Shown one piece after another: positions 36,066-48,819 of a stretch of DNA of 64,000 nucleotides. Origin of the DNA: Candidatus Altimarinota bacterium. Its GTDB lineage: Bacteria; Patescibacteriota; Gracilibacteria; BD1-5; UBA6164. Within the stretch, counting starts at the first letter, position 1. Each line of letters opens with the position of its first letter. The translations under genes and the position numbers were made by a program. The notes under the pieces are model-generated. The model ran no database searches and was not told the DNA's origin. It saw only the letters and a list, made by a program, of their open reading frames with translations. The stretch spans positions 1 through 64,000 of the forward strand of contig JAQTXG010000003.1 of the NCBI GenBank assembly GCA_028688895.1. Direction: 5' to 3'.

Positions 36066-38633
36066 TTTTATAATAATTTTTTCATTTTCCACATCTAGTT
36101 CAAATATTTTTTTTGTTCTATTGTTGATTATTTTTTCAGCAATTACATCTTCTATATTGTCTACAATATATCTTCTTACTTCTCTTGCTCAATATTCTGG
36201 ATTGTATACTACTTTTGTAATAAATCAAAGTAATTTTTGATTGTATTTTAGTTCTAGATTTTTAGATTCAAGTCTATTTTTTAGATTTGATAATCAAAGT
36301 TCAACTATTTTTTTGATTTGATTTTTATCTAGTGGATTAAATATAATTATTTTGTCTATTCTATTTATAAATTCTGGCGAAAAATAATTAGTTAGATTTT
36401 CTTTTATATTTTCTCATGCTTTTATATAATCATTTAAAATTTTATTTTCTTCATTTTCGTCTATATCAAATCATATTTTTCAAGCTTTATTTGTAAATTC
36501 TTCTTGTCATATGTTTGAAGTCATTACAATAATAGTATTTTTGAAATTTACTTTTTTTCACTTATTATCTGTAAGTACTCATTCTTCTAGTATTTGTAAT
36601 AATAGATTGTATACTTCAAAGTCTCATTTTTCTATTTCATCAAATAATACTACACTATATGGTTTTTTCCTTACTCTTTCAGTTAGTAATCCTCATTCTT
36701 CATATCATACATATCATGCACTTGATCATATAAGTTTGTTAACGGATGTTTTATCTGAGTATTCACTCATATCAATTTTTATAAGTGCGTCTTTGTCATT
36801 ATAAAAATTTTTAGTTAGTACTTTTACCAATTCAGTTTTTCATACTCAAGTTGGTCATAGAAATAAGAAACTTCAAAGTGGTCTATTTGGATCTCATATT
36901 CAAGCTTTGCTTCTAGTTATAGATTTTACTATAGAATTTATAGCTTCATCTTGTCATATAATATCTTTTTTTATAGCTTTTGGTAGATTTTTAATTCATT
37001 CTATTTCATTTTTACTTAGGTTTGAAACAGGAATTCATGTAGAAATACTTAATACTTTTTGTACATCTTCTATTCATACATTCATTCTTTCATTTTTTGG
37101 AATAGTGAATTTTTCTTTTAATTCTATTATATCTTGTTCGAGTTTTAGTTGATTTTCTTTTAATGCTGATGCTTTTTTGTATTCTTGAGCTATAACAGCT
37201 AACTCTATTTGTTTGTTTATTTTTGCGATTTTTTCTTTGATTTTTTTTGTTTCTGTTTCATCAAAGTTGTATTTCATAGATTTGATACTACATGCTTCAT
37301 CTATTAAATCAATTGCTTTATCAGGTAGATTTTGATCAGTTATGTATCTAATTGATAATTCAACTGCTGCTTCTACTGCTTCATCAGATATATTTAAATT
37401 GTGATAATTTTCAAATGAATCTTTTAATCATTTTATTATTTCAACAGATGTTTCTTTACTAGGTTCATCAACTAATATTTTTTGGAATCTTCTCTCTAAT
37501 GCAGAATCTTTTTCTATATATTTTTTATATTCATTTTGAGTTGTAGCTCATATTACTCTGATTTTTCATCTTCACATAGCTGGTTTAAGTATATTTGAAG
37601 CATCTAGTGTTCATTCTCAACCTCATGCTCAAATAATTGTATGAATTTCATCTATAAAAAGTATAATTTCATTTTCTACTTTTGATGCTTCTTCTATTAC
37701 TTGTTTGATTCTAGTTTCAAACTCTCATCTGTATTTAGTTCAAGCAACCAATGATGACATATCTAGCGAAAGAATTTTTTTGTCTTTCATCGAAAAGGGT
37801 ACTTTTCATTCTTTTATTTTAAGTGCTAGTCATTCTGCTATCGCTGTTTTACCTACTCAAGGTTCTCAAACTAGTACGGGATTATTTTTTGTTTTTCTAT
37901 TTAATATAGCTATAAGTCTTTCGATTTCATTATCTCTTCAGATGATATTATCTATTTTTCATTCTGCAGCTTCTTCTGATAAATTAATAGAGAAAAAATC
38001 TAGAGCAGGAGTGTTACTATCTCTTTTTTTTCATTTTTGTTCTTTGTTCATATCAAAAGGTGTTCATTGTTCTTCAGGATTTCATACTCAAAATAGATTT
38101 TGGCTAATAGCTCATAATAATTTATTTATTCAATCCTCTCATTCTATATCTATTTCATTTTCTATTCATCATTTTGATACACCATCTATGACTCACATAC
38201 TATTTAAGTCTATCAAATTTTTTTCTATATCACTTGGAGTTATTCATATATAATCAAAAAAGTTTCATATCCATGAATCATTTCTAATCATAGATAGTAA
38301 AAAATCTTCTATTGATGCTTTTTGTTTTGAAAAAGTTGCAGCGATTTTTACACTTCATAAAATAGTATTTTTTAGTCTAGTATTCATTCATGAATAGACT
38401 CAAACTCTTTTTTCATATGCTTCATTAAAAATGGCTTTATTTATTATTTCTAGAGTTAATTTTTCATTTATTCAGTATAAATTAAATATTTCTTTTATAC
38501 CTCAAGTAGAATTTTTAACTATTTCAATAAAAATATCTTCTATTCATAAATCTTTTAATCAAATTTGTTTTATATTATTTTCAGCATTTACCAATGCTTT
38601 TTTGTATCAGTCGGAAAAGTTGTTGTAAGACAT
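36063..38633 (-). CDS. clpC: ClpC/ClpA-type AAA+ unfoldase
   Basis: This 856-residue HSP100 ATPase has a Clp N-domain with the usual double repeat ([24 protein letters not shown]). AAA module 1 contains [15 protein letters not shown] and [14 protein letters not shown] linker follows with a UVR-like coiled coil ([17 protein letters not shown]), typical of ClpC. AAA module 2 has GPTGVGKTELVK and [11 protein letters not shown], then [12 protein letters not shown] and the C-terminal D2-small domain with GAREVRR. Every Walker-loop glycine can be seen as UGA or GGN. It presumably feeds ClpP or disaggregates proteins; no clpP is in the window. A -10 box on the minus strand lies about 45 bp upstream. 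Confidence 0.94.
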
Positions 38634-38674
38634 ATTAAAAATTATTTGTAAGAATTTAAAAACTGTATATAATC

Positions 38675-38702
38675 ATTATATCATAAAATTGTTTAATACA
38701 AA
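38675..38702 (-). promoter_or_regulatory. Probable promoter of the clp gene
   Basis: On the minus strand TTTGTA (38702-38697) and TATAAT (38680-38675) are 16 bp apart, about 42 bp before the ATG. No CIRCE-type inverted repeat is seen. Confidence 0.45.
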
Positions 38703-38784
38703 GTTTGATATATAAAATTATGTTAAAAAACGTATTGACTATTTTGTAATTTACTTGGCTATTTATTTTATAACATATATAATT

Positions 38785-39261
38785 ATGTCTAAAAAGAATA
38801 TGTTTTTACTAGCTGCTTGATATATAGCAGGTTGAATCATTGCTTCACTTTATTGAAAGAAAAATCCAGAAGATTTGAAAAAAGAAATAGAAAAATCTAA
38901 GGCAGAAGGTGATTGAGAATTTAAAGTACTTTTAAATAATTTTATTGATACTCAAGAAAATTTGTTTAATGATGTTAAAACTATTGTAATGAGCGATAAA
39001 AATAAAGAACTTTTTAAAGCAAAAAAAGAAGAGTTATTAAAAATAGTTGATTCATATAAAGTGCAATGAATAGAATTATTGGAAGAATTAAAAGTAAAAG
39101 GAAAATCATTTATTTCAGAAGCTACTGTTAAATTGGAAAAATTGTACAATGAAAAAATCATAGAAATAGAATCACTTAAGGATATAGCACCTGAAAAATT
39201 GCAAGAAATTAAAACAGTATTAAAAAATACTTTTGAAGAATTTAAAACTAAACTTAAATAA
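38785..39261 (+). CDS. YtxH-like membrane-anchored protein
   Basis: This 158-residue protein begins MSKKNMFLLAAGYIAGGIIASLYG: a short basic start and a glycine-rich helix as in YtxH-type stress proteins. A long, highly charged helical tail (KKEIEKSKAEG, KVKGKSFISEATVKLEKLYN) is predicted to be amphipathic or coiled coil. It lies 8 bp upstream of the sulfatase-fold gene, suggesting co-transcription. The family call rests on the N-terminal helix and the tail composition. Confidence 0.65.
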
Positions 39262-39269
39262 TTTAAAAT

Positions 39270-40751
39270 ATGGTTATATTGTCTATTATATTATTAGGAT
39301 TATCATTGATATATTTTAATAAAAGTAAAACAAGTATAAAAAAGAGTATTATTTTATACTTCTTTTTGGTTTTTTTGTATTTAATATTTTTAGATATTTT
39401 TTACATCTTTACTTATTTTACTTGAAAATGATTAGATAATTCAGTTTTGTATTATTTTAGATATGGTTGAGAATGAACCTGATGGTTGGAGTATAAGACT
39501 ATTACTTTTTTTTCTATTTTTTCTTTGATTTTTATTGTTTTTATAGTTGTATTTAATGTAAAGAAGTATTTAAAAAAACATTCAATTATTAGATTAAATA
39601 ATTTGTATTATAGAAAGTTATCTTTTTTTGTACTATTTTTAGCATTATTATCTAATCCATTAACTGATAATATATTGGAATTAAATTGATTATATGATAT
39701 AAATAGTTTTTCATATTCTGATACTTTAAACTTTGATGAATATTATGTAAAACCAAAATTTAATGATATAGATAAAAAGAAAAATATAGTATATATTTAT
39801 CTAGAAAGTTATGAAAAAATGTTTTTGGATGAAAATATATTTCCATGATTATCGCCTAATTTAAACAAATTAAAAGAAAATTCTATATATTTTGATAATG
39901 TAAATCAAGCTTATTGAACTTCTTGGACTATAGCTTGAATGGTTTGAAGTCAATGTTGAATACCACTTGAATTTCCATGAGATTTAGATATTTGAGAAAC
40001 TAGTAAATCATATTTATCTGGAGCTTTTTGTTTGTGAGATTACTTAAAAAAAGCTTGATATGATATGAATTATGTATGATGATCTTCAATGTGATTTGCT
40101 GGTAAATGAACATTTTATAAAACACATTGATTTAGTGATATTAGGTGAAAAGATGAATATATCACAGAATTAAAAGATTCAAATTATATATATAGTTGGT
40201 GAATGTATGATGATACTACTTTTTCTAATGCATTTGATAGATATCAAGAATTGTCTAAAAATGATAAACCATTTTGATTATTTATGATAAATATGGATAC
40301 TCATTGAGATTCTTGAGTGATTTCTGATAGTTGTAAAAATCTTAATTACAATGATGACCCAAAAAGTATTTTGAATTCTTACCATTGTACAGATTTTTTG
40401 GTTTCTGATTTTATTAATAAGATAAAAAATAGTCCTAATTTCAAAGATACAATTATTGTGATTTGATCAGATCATTTTGCAATGGATAATAATAATGTAT
40501 CTGATACATTAAAGGAAAATAAAGACGATAGAAGGCTTCTTTTTATGATTTATGATAATAATGATTCTAATGATAAAATAATTTCAAAGAAATGAGATAC
40601 TTTGGATATTTGAGCAACAGTATTATCATTTATGTGATTTAAAGTAGATAAATTGTGATTGTGAATCAGTTTGTTTGATGAAGTAAATATACGTAATCCA
40701 GATATAATTCTAACAAAGTGGAAAAAAGAATATCAAAATTTATGGAGATAA
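39270..40751 (+). CDS. OpgB/LtaS-type phosphoglycerol transferase
   Basis: This 493-residue protein has five or so N-terminal membrane helices, then an extracytoplasmic alkaline-phosphatase/sulfatase domain. IVYIYLESYEKMF supplies the metal-binding Glu. GTSWTIAGMVGSQCGIPL holds the Thr nucleophile and matches the MdoB/OpgB block closely. NMDTHGDSG and VIGSDHFAMD supply the distal metal ligands. The family moves phosphoglycerol from phosphatidylglycerol to glucans or teichoic acids. The acceptor here is unknown. It forms an operon with the YtxH-like gene and ends at a strong terminator. Confidence 0.85.
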
Positions 40752-40788
40752 AAAAATCTAGCAATTTTTATAATTGCTAGATTTTTTT
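40750..40788. terminator. Bidirectional Rho-independent terminator
   Basis: A 16-bp stem with TCTAGCAATT and its complement AATTGCTAGA has a 5-base loop and A/T runs. It lies between convergent genes. Confidence 0.9.
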
Positions 40789-40806
40789 AAATGTGGTTCA
40801 TTTATA

Positions 40807-41418
40807 TTAATCATTTAATGCTTCATATACTTCTCAAGCTATTTTTATATCTGGAGTAAGTGTTTTACTTCAAACTGCCCATTTAGCTGGACAAGCTTGT
40901 GTAGGATTTGCTCTCATGAATTGTAATGCTTCTAATTTTCTTATTAATTCATCACTATTTCTTCAAAGTGGTCATGAAGTAATTTCAATACTTCTAAGTA
41001 TACCATCAGGATCTATAACAAATGTACCTCTTCCTGCTATTCAGCTTTCTACATCTAGAATATTATATATATCTGCTACTTCTGTAGAATGGTCAGCAAG
41101 CATTTTATATGGGAAATTTTGCATCAATTTTTCGTGTTTTACCCATGCTCTATGAGAGAATACTGTATCAGTAGATGCAGCTAATATTTCTACTCATAAT
41201 TGATTAAATTTTTCTTCTTGTTCTGCCATATCTTTTAACTCAGTAGGACAAACAAATGTAAAATCTGCTGGGTAATAAAATAAAACTACCCATTTATCTT
41301 TTAAATCTGAAGATGATATTCTACCATCAGAATCACTTTTTGGATCATAAAATGGTAAATCGAAACTTGGTGCTTCAGTATCAATTTTTGCTATTGTTGG
41401 GAATTCGTAATTTTCCAT
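40807..41418 (-). CDS. ahpC: Peroxiredoxin (AhpC/2-Cys Prx)
   Basis: This 203-residue protein reduces hydroperoxides. It contains YYPADFTFVCPTE with the peroxidatic Cys and the PxxxT/SxxC setting, DTVFSHRAW, RGTFVIDPDGI, and QACPAKW with the resolving Cys near the C-terminus. It is a typical 2-Cys enzyme of normal length. It is monocistronic, with a palindromic terminator of the neighbouring operon upstream. No ahpF or thioredoxin gene is nearby. Confidence 0.95.
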
Positions 41419-41525
41419 TTATTTTAAATTAATTTATAAAATCAGAGAATAAATCTCTATTCTTAGAATATTCAATATATGTAAAAAGTCAAATTAAAAT
41501 GAGAATTATTCTTGTTTTGATTAAT

Positions 41526-41559
41526 AAAAAATAAGAGTAATGCATTACTCTTATTTTTT
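41526..41559 (-). terminator. Perfect-palindrome terminator of the PBP1A operon
   Basis: AAAAAATAAGAGTAAT meets its complement ATTACTCTTATTTTTT across TGCA. It lies 45 bp beyond the PBP1A stop on the minus strand. Confidence 0.8.
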
Positions 41560-41604
41560 GTTATTGTGATTTATGAATTTTTTACTTTTGAGTTAAGGCT
41601 TAAT

Positions 41605-44600
41605 TTATCTCTCAAGAACTTCTAATTGTATATCTTTTGTTGATTTATTTCAACTATTATCAATTGCTTGAATTGTGATTACGTGTTTTCAAGTAGTGAT
41701 ATTTCTTTCTGAATTAATAGGGTACACTAAGTTTCTATCAGTTATTCATGATTTAACTATATTTCAATCAATAAGTATATTTATATCTTTAATTCATGAA
41801 TTTTCTATAATATCTGCTTTTAAGTTGAAATAATCATTATTGAATAATTTTATACTTCAGTCAGTAGGATTTGTCAGATTTATAACAGGTGCTGATGTAT
41901 CGTTTTTTAATATAGATATTGTTTTACTAACAGTATTTGAATAAAATTGATTATCTACTGCTCTTAGTTTTAGTACTACATTATTTCATGATTTAGAAAC
42001 TGGTATAAATATAGTTCAAGCATAGGATCATTCTGTTAAATTATCAACTGTTACATTATCTACTTCTACATCATCTATCATTACATCTATTCTGATAATA
42101 GGATTTATACTTTTGTATGCGAATTGTATGTAGTTTTCTCATGCTGATAATGTGTCATTATCATTTATGGTTGTTTTTATCGATATGTCAGAATTTGATC
42201 AAGTTCTCTCACATTCTTTATTACTAATATCTGTAACTAAATCTGCTACATTTCAATATGTTGTTTTAAATGCATCTGTTTTCATCCATTGGTTAACTGG
42301 TCATTGCCAATTTGGATTTGAAGAATCTATATCATTTAATTCTAATACTGTTACTGTTTTTATAGCTGCTTCTGGTGTATTTTCACTTACTTTTCAGTTA
42401 CATAATGTATCTACTTTTACTTGATTATAACTATTGTCATATTCTTTTGGAGTATTTATGAATAGTGATCTAATAAGTAGTGAATCATTTGATGATTCTG
42501 GATTAGGTAATAATCATGATATTTCTGATATGTTAATATCTTTTACTCCTGAAGGCTTTACCCAATTTTCAACAGATTTTCATTTCAAGGCAAATTCCAT
42601 GAAGCTTTTCCAAACTGGTCAAGCTCATTCTAGACCATTTCAACTATAATTTAGTTGTTTTCAATCTGTATTTCATGCCCATACTACAGTAGTAATTTGA
42701 GGAGTATATCAAATAGTCCATAGGTTACTTGGGTATATGTCTTTTTTTCAATTTATTAGATACTGTTTTGTAGATGTACCTGTTTTAGCTGATACTGTTC
42801 TATTTTTAAGACTTATGTAATTATTCCATCAAGCAGGACGTGAGCTTGTATCACTAAGTATACTATTAATAATATATGCTTGTTCTTTTGGTATTACTTG
42901 TTCATCTTTCTTTTTTACTTTATTTTCATCTATTACATTTCCTTTTCAATCAACTATTTTTAGAATTGGTGTTATTTCTTTTTTTACTCACAAATTTGCA
43001 AATACAGTGTAGGCGCTAGCTAATTCTAAAGGAGTCATTTCTCAAGTTCATAATGCAAGAGGTGCTCAGTACATTCAATTTTCTTTTAACGATGTTACTC
43101 ATAGTTTTTTCATTAAATCGACTATGTTTTTTTCTCATCATGCCATAAAAAACATCTTTATAGCTGTAATATTTCTAGAATAATTTAGTGCAGTAGAAAT
43201 ATTCATTTTTCACATAAACCTTCAATCAAAATTTTTAGGTGTATATCAACTAGGAAAATTGGTTTCTAAGTCGTATATAGGAGTTTTTGATCAAATAGGG
43301 TGAAGTAACATTCATAATGAATATACAAATGGTTTGAATGAGCTTCATGGTTGAAGTTTAGAAGTAATTATATTAACATTTCATTTGTTTTCATTGTCAA
43401 AATAATCTTTTCATCACACCATTGACAATATTTCTCATGTTTTATTATCAATACTTATTAATGCAGCATTATTAGCATCAAAGTTTTTAGTATTTTTTTC
43501 TACTTGATTTTGTATTAATTCTTCTGCTTTTTCTTGCAGTTTTCAATCTAGAGTAGTATATATTTTTAATCATCAATTGCTTACTATTTCTTTTCAAAAT
43601 TTTTCTTCTAGATATTCTTTTACAAAGAATACAAAGTGAGGAGCTTTTATATTTTCTTTTGTTTGATTAAAAGTATATCAGATTGCAGTTATAATAGACT
43701 CTTTGTATTCATCAAAAGTTATGTATCAATCCTCTAACATTCTTCAAAGTACTCTATCTTTTCTTCATGTTTCGTATTCTATATAATTTTCATCGACTTT
43801 TATTCTAACACCATTCAGCATATCTATCAATTCTGAGTACGAAAATACACTACATCAGTCATTGTCTATTTTTATATTGATTTTAAAATTTTCTTTATCC
43901 AAATTACATACCAATGTTTTATCAGTTCATTCTAATTTACTTGCTTTTAGATTTGATATAAAATCTGTTAGATATTTTAGGATTTCACTATTTGTTTCTT
44001 TATCTTTTTGATTAATAACTTTTATAGTATTATCTTTGTCATCTCAAGTATAGATGTATGGAAATCATATCAATCTATCTGGATGGTTATAAGGTGAATA
44101 ATATGTTGGTCATTTAGGTAGGGAAGCTAATATAGAAGATTCTAAAATTCATATATCATTTGCACTTTTATTGAAATATGTTTTCGATGCTTCTTCTATA
44201 CCAAATGCATTATTTCCGTATGAAATCTTGTTTAAATATAATTCAATTATTTTTTCTTTTGAAACACTAGAAGTTAATTTGTAAGCTAAGTATATTTCTT
44301 TTACTTTTCTTTCTACACTTTTTTCATTTGTAATAATAGTGTTTCTAATAAGTTGTTGAGTCAAAGTAGATGTTCATTTAACTCAGTCAGCTTTTCATAC
44401 TATATAATTAACTCAAGCTCTTATTAATCATTGAATATCTACTCAAGGATTTGTCCAATATCTCTTGTCTTCTATTGCAACTAGAGCATTTATCATGTTT
44501 TTGTTTATTTTTTCAAAAGGAACATATGTTCTTTTTTCTTTGAAAATTTTGTATAGCTCACTTCAATCTCTATCATATATTACAGATGATTCAGCTATTT

Positions 44601-44829
44601 CTATGTCTTCTAATTCTTTAATTGATGGTAATCAAACTATATATTTACTATATATTATTATTCACATTACTACTATAGATACTATAAAAAATAATAATGA
44701 ATACAATAAAATTTTAACAAATTTATTTTTTCAATCTTTTCATAATAGTTTTCTAGTTTTATTTCCTATTCTTTTTGTATATGTTGTCTTAAACCTTCTT
44801 TGTTTAAGAGGTCAGTTGTTATTGGTCAT
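41605..44829 (-). CDS. pbpA: Class A penicillin-binding protein (PBP1A) with C-terminal Ig-like domain
   Basis: This 1074-residue protein has a basic cytoplasmic tail, one membrane helix, and a GT51 glycosyltransferase domain with AIEDKRYWTNPGVD and GTSTLTQQLIRN. The transpeptidase domain has PGSSFKPFVY (SxxK serine), NYSRNITA (SxN) and AKTGTSTK (KTG). After about residue 790 come PEAAIKTVTVLEL and then beta-rich modules ending with APVINLTNPTDGS and KHVITIQAIDNSGN, Big_9/Ig-like repeats that may hold the cell surface. It polymerises and crosslinks peptidoglycan. It lies 16 bp downstream of the LCP gene on the same strand. Confidence 0.95.
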
Positions 44830-44845
44830 AAATATTATATTTAAA

Positions 44846-46243
44846 TTAAAATTTAAATGGATTTACATTTGTGTTGTAATCTTCTCAGATTACTATTTCT
44901 ATTTTTGCATCAGTTTCTGAAAACATAGGAGTTTCAGTTTTTATAATTTTTCAGTCGAAGAATTTATTAAGTATTTTTAGAGTATCAGAATTTTCATCTA
45001 TGTTATTATAATAAATAATTGATTTTTCGTATATTTTATCTGCATTTCAGATTGAATCTTTTTCTGGAATATTAAATCAATATTTAATTATGTCATTACT
45101 TAATTGTGATGCTAAATTTCTGACTTTTACTCAATTAAAAATATTTATTTGATAATTTTCATCATATACTTTAGGATAATTTAACACTATATCAGTATAT
45201 TTTTTTAATTTTTCAAAATTATTTAAATCACTTACATCAGTTCATTCAACTAACAATACTGACATTCATCAAAACATATCTCTACTAGGAGAATATAGAA
45301 AACCTCATTTTGTACATGTTGCGCTTCAGTAAAAACAAGTATCATTTAAATTTGAAGATATTATTTTGTAATCTCATTTTCAATTTAAATTGTATGCTAA
45401 TTTAAGTATATTAGGTAAAGTTAAATTTGTTTCAACATGATTTATAAATACATCATATAATTCTTTTACTTTTCATGGTGAAGTTAAAAAATAACTTCAA
45501 TTTAATTTTTCTTTTATTGCTTTTATTACTTGTTGTTGTCTAATTGATCTATCAAAATCACTAGTAGAATGTCTACTTCTAGCATATTTTAAAGCATTTT
45601 CTCAGTCAAAAATCCAAGTTCATTCTTTGAATACTAGGGTTTTGTATCACCAATTTCAGTCAGGGTATCTATAGTCTACAAAATTTTCAGGGATAGTAAT
45701 TTCTACTCATCATATAGTATCAATTATTTTTTTAAATCAATCAAAATCTACATTTATATAATAATCAATTTCTTCTCAAGTCATTAAAGTAATTTTTTCT
45801 TGAATTGCTTTTATTCATTCTTTTTTTGAATCATATTTATGAGTTACACTTGCATATAATCAATTTATTTTTCAGTCTCTTAATCATTCTGGATACTCGG
45901 TATAAATATCTCTAGGTATAGAAAGCATACTTACTATTCTAGTTTTTAAATTTATGCTTGCTAAAATAATGGTATCAGTTAGATTTGGTGCTTCATGACT
46001 ACCTCATCATCTTCATAATACCAATATATTAATTTCACTATTTGTGTTGTTATCAGGAATATTTTGTTTTTTATCTATAACTCCAGACTTTGTTAGTGTG
46101 TTATTTTTATCTATATTAAAATTAAAAATACTTGTATCTTTAATAAAATAATATCATATAAATATTACTATACATAACGCTGTTACTCATATCAAATTTG
46201 GTATAAGTGCGGATTTTTTTAGGTTATTTTTTTTAAATGCCAT
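44846..46243 (-). CDS. LytR-CpsA-Psr (LCP) family protein with LytR C-terminal domain
   Basis: This 465-residue protein has one N-terminal membrane helix, then the LCP domain: ILVLGRGGG, DTIILASI, VSMLSIPRDIY (family SIPRD), KINGLYA, YYINVDFDGF, IDTIGGVEI, ENALKYARSRH and DFDRSIRQQQV, which supply the Arg and Asp residues that bind pyrophosphate lipids. The last 100 residues match the LytR_C type (INIFNGVKVRNLA). LCP enzymes attach wall polymers to peptidoglycan. It pairs with PBP1A in one operon. With the OpgB/LtaS-type enzyme 5 kb away this suggests a wall-linked polymer. Confidence 0.92.
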
Positions 46244-46437
46244 GTATAAATTAATTATTACAAAAAAGTTTTAAATATTTTAACTAAAAAAAACTTTTTT
46301 ACAATTATTTTTTTTATTTTTAAAATTTGTATATTAATATTAATTTAATCAATATTGTCAATCAAAAATATAAATTTAATTTTATTTTTATTGGATAGCG
46401 AGTATTATAAAAATAATTACATTTATTAATAAATATT

Positions 46438-47367
46438 ATGGAAAGAATATCTAAAGTTACAAGTGAAATTTCTAAAAAAGTAATAGGGCAAGATGGTCTT
46501 ATAAGAGATATACTTATATGCTTATTATGTAAATGACATATATTATTGGAGTGAGCACCTTGATTAGCTAAAACTTTGTCAGTTGCAACATTGTCTGAGG
46601 TTGTTTCATTAAATTTTAGTAGGATACAATTTACTCCAGATTTGTTGCCAAGTGATTTAGTAGGTAATAGGATATATAATCCTGAAACTAGAGAATTTTT
46701 AACAAAAAAATGACCAATTTTTTCAAATTTAGTTTTGGCTGATGAGATTAATAGAGCTCCATCAAAAGTTCAGTCTGCTTTATTGGAAGCAATGGCTGAG
46801 AGGCAGGTAACTATATGAGATGATACATTTAAATTGGATAGACAATTTATGGTACTAGCAACTCAAAATCCTATAGAACAGGATTGAACATATACTTTAC
46901 CAGAAGCACAGTTAGATAGATTTTTATTAAAATCAATAATTGATTATCCTAGTGAAGTTGAAGAAATAGAAATAATGAAGAAATATGCAAGTGATGAAAC
47001 AATAAAAGTAAATAAAATACTTAAAAAAATTGATTTAGATATTTTACAAAAAGATATTTCTAATATATATGTAGATGACAATATATATCTATATGTAAAA
47101 GATTTGATTTTTTGTAGTAGGGATGATTTAGAAATCAAAGAATATTTAATGTATTGAGCATCTCCAAGAGCCTCAATAGCACTAATAAAAGTGGCTAAAG
47201 CTAATGCATTTTTGGAGTGAAGAGATTTTGTTATACCAGAAGATGTTATATGTATGCTTAAATGAGTCTTAAGACATAGATTGATATTGAATTATGAATC
47301 TATAGCTGATTGAATTACAACAGATATGATTATAGATAAAATTTTAGATAAAGTACAAATTAAATAA
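46438..47367 (+). CDS. moxR: MoxR-family AAA+ ATPase
   Basis: This 309-residue ATPase contains [23 protein letters not shown] (Walker A), [35 protein letters not shown] (Walker B), [22 protein letters not shown] (sensor and Arg finger) and the C-terminal ASPRASIAL. It is first in a six-gene operon with DUF58 and VWA proteins. MoxR proteins act as chaperones loading metals or partners onto VWA proteins. The gene order is the classic Bat arrangement. Confidence 0.95.
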
Positions 47368-47369
47368 AT

Positions 47370-48266
47370 ATGTTAAACAAAAAACATAAATTACTTGAAA
47401 TAAAAACCTCTGCTATAGTTGATAGTCTTTTTGTTTGAAATTACAAAACTAATCATAAATGAAGATGAATTGAATTTGCAACTTTTAAAGAATATGATAT
47501 TTCCGATAATGTAAAAAATATTGATTTTGTTAGGTCTGAAAAGGAATGAAAGATTTTGGTAAAATTGTACGAAGAAGAAAAGGAGCTAAGTGTATATTTT
47601 GTAATAGATTTAAATAATACATTTTTTGATTCATGATTTTGATTTAACAAAATAGATATAGTTTATGAATTATTATATTTAGTATGATTATCTGCTTTAA
47701 AAAATGGAGATAAGGTTTGAATGTATATAAATAACTCGGATAATTATAATATTAATTTAGCAAAAAAGTGAAAAAATAATTTTGTAAATATTATAAATAT
47801 TTTAGATAAATATAGTCAAAAAAAATTGGAAAAAATAAATTTTCTAGGATTTTTTAAGCAAAAACTATCTAACAATAATCATAATATAAATGTAGAATAT
47901 AATTTTTGATTAAAGTACTTCAATTCACTTAGTATAAAGAATTCTTTAGTTTTTTATTTAACAGATAGTTTGGAAATAGATAAAAAACAATTAAAAGTGT
48001 TATGAGTTAAAAATGATTTAGTATTATGTAATATATTTAATTCAATAGAAAATGACTTACATTGAATTTGAATATGATGATTTAAAGATAAAAATAATAG
48101 TATTATTTTGGATTTTGATAATAAGTCAAAAATAAATGAATATATCGAATTACGTATAAGTAAAATAAACGAATTAAGAAAATTTATATTAAAAAATGGT
48201 TGAAAATATTTACTATTAGATGAAAATAAAAATATATACAAGGAATTTTATAATTTGTTTAAATAA
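47370..48266 (+). CDS. DUF58 protein
   Basis: This 298-residue protein fits the DUF58 family: KGRGIEFATFKEYDISDNVKNIDF (family GxGxEFxxxReYxxGDDxRxIDW), KLYEEEKELSVYFVIDLN and a VWA-like remainder. It is separated from moxR by 2 bp and precedes a membrane protein. DUF58 proteins sit between MoxR and the VWA pair in Bat operons and are thought to bridge them. The biochemical role is unknown. Confidence 0.88.
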
Positions 48267-48287
48267 TATTAATTAATAATAAAAAAT

Positions 48288-48818
48288 ATGTTAAAAAAAA
48301 TACTTTACTCTATTGTTTTTTTATTTTCTTTTTCTTTTTTTTCATTAAGTAATTTATTTGCTAGTTGAAATGAAGATATTAGATGAATAAAATGACCTAG
48401 AATTTCTACTTCTGATTTTATTAAATATCAATTAATTGTAATATTATTATTAATAGGTTTATATATTTATTACAATTTTTATTTAAATAAAAAAACTAAT
48501 AAAATACTAAAAAAAGATGAATTAACAGAAAATAAAAAAAATATAATAATTCAATTAAAAAAATTGAAAAAAAATAGTGAAAATTATTCTAAATCAAATT
48601 ATTATTCTGAAATAAATAAATATTTTAGAGAATATTTATGATTATTAAATATTAATAATGCAGATAAATTGACTTTAAGTGATATAAAAAATTTAAATTT
48701 AGATAATGAACTAGTAGATTTATATGAAAAAAGTTATTTAAATGAATTTAATGATAAAAATGATATTAAAATAACTAGATTAGAAATAATAGATAATTTG
48801 ATTAAACTGATAAAATAA
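48288..48818 (+). CDS. Membrane protein in DUF4381-like operon position
   Basis: This 176-residue protein has a signal-like N-terminus (MLKKILYSIVFLFSFSFF), a second membrane helix (LIVILLLIGLYIYYNFY) and a Lys/Asn-rich cytoplasmic tail of helical character ending in DNLIKLIK. Its place between DUF58 and the first VWA gene matches the DUF4381 gene of many Bat operons, but sequence similarity cannot be judged by eye. Its stop is separated from the next ATG by one base. Confidence 0.65.
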
Positions 48819-48819
48819 T

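Noticed and set aside
37705-38253. A 182-residue plus-strand open frame.
   Set aside because: It lies wholly opposite the Clp ATPase N-terminal half, has low-complexity Ser/His/Phe composition and no family motif.
46244-46437. A gene or RNA in the 190-bp gap between the LCP and MoxR genes.
   Set aside because: It is A/T-only sequence between divergent genes with no hairpin of note; it probably holds promoters.
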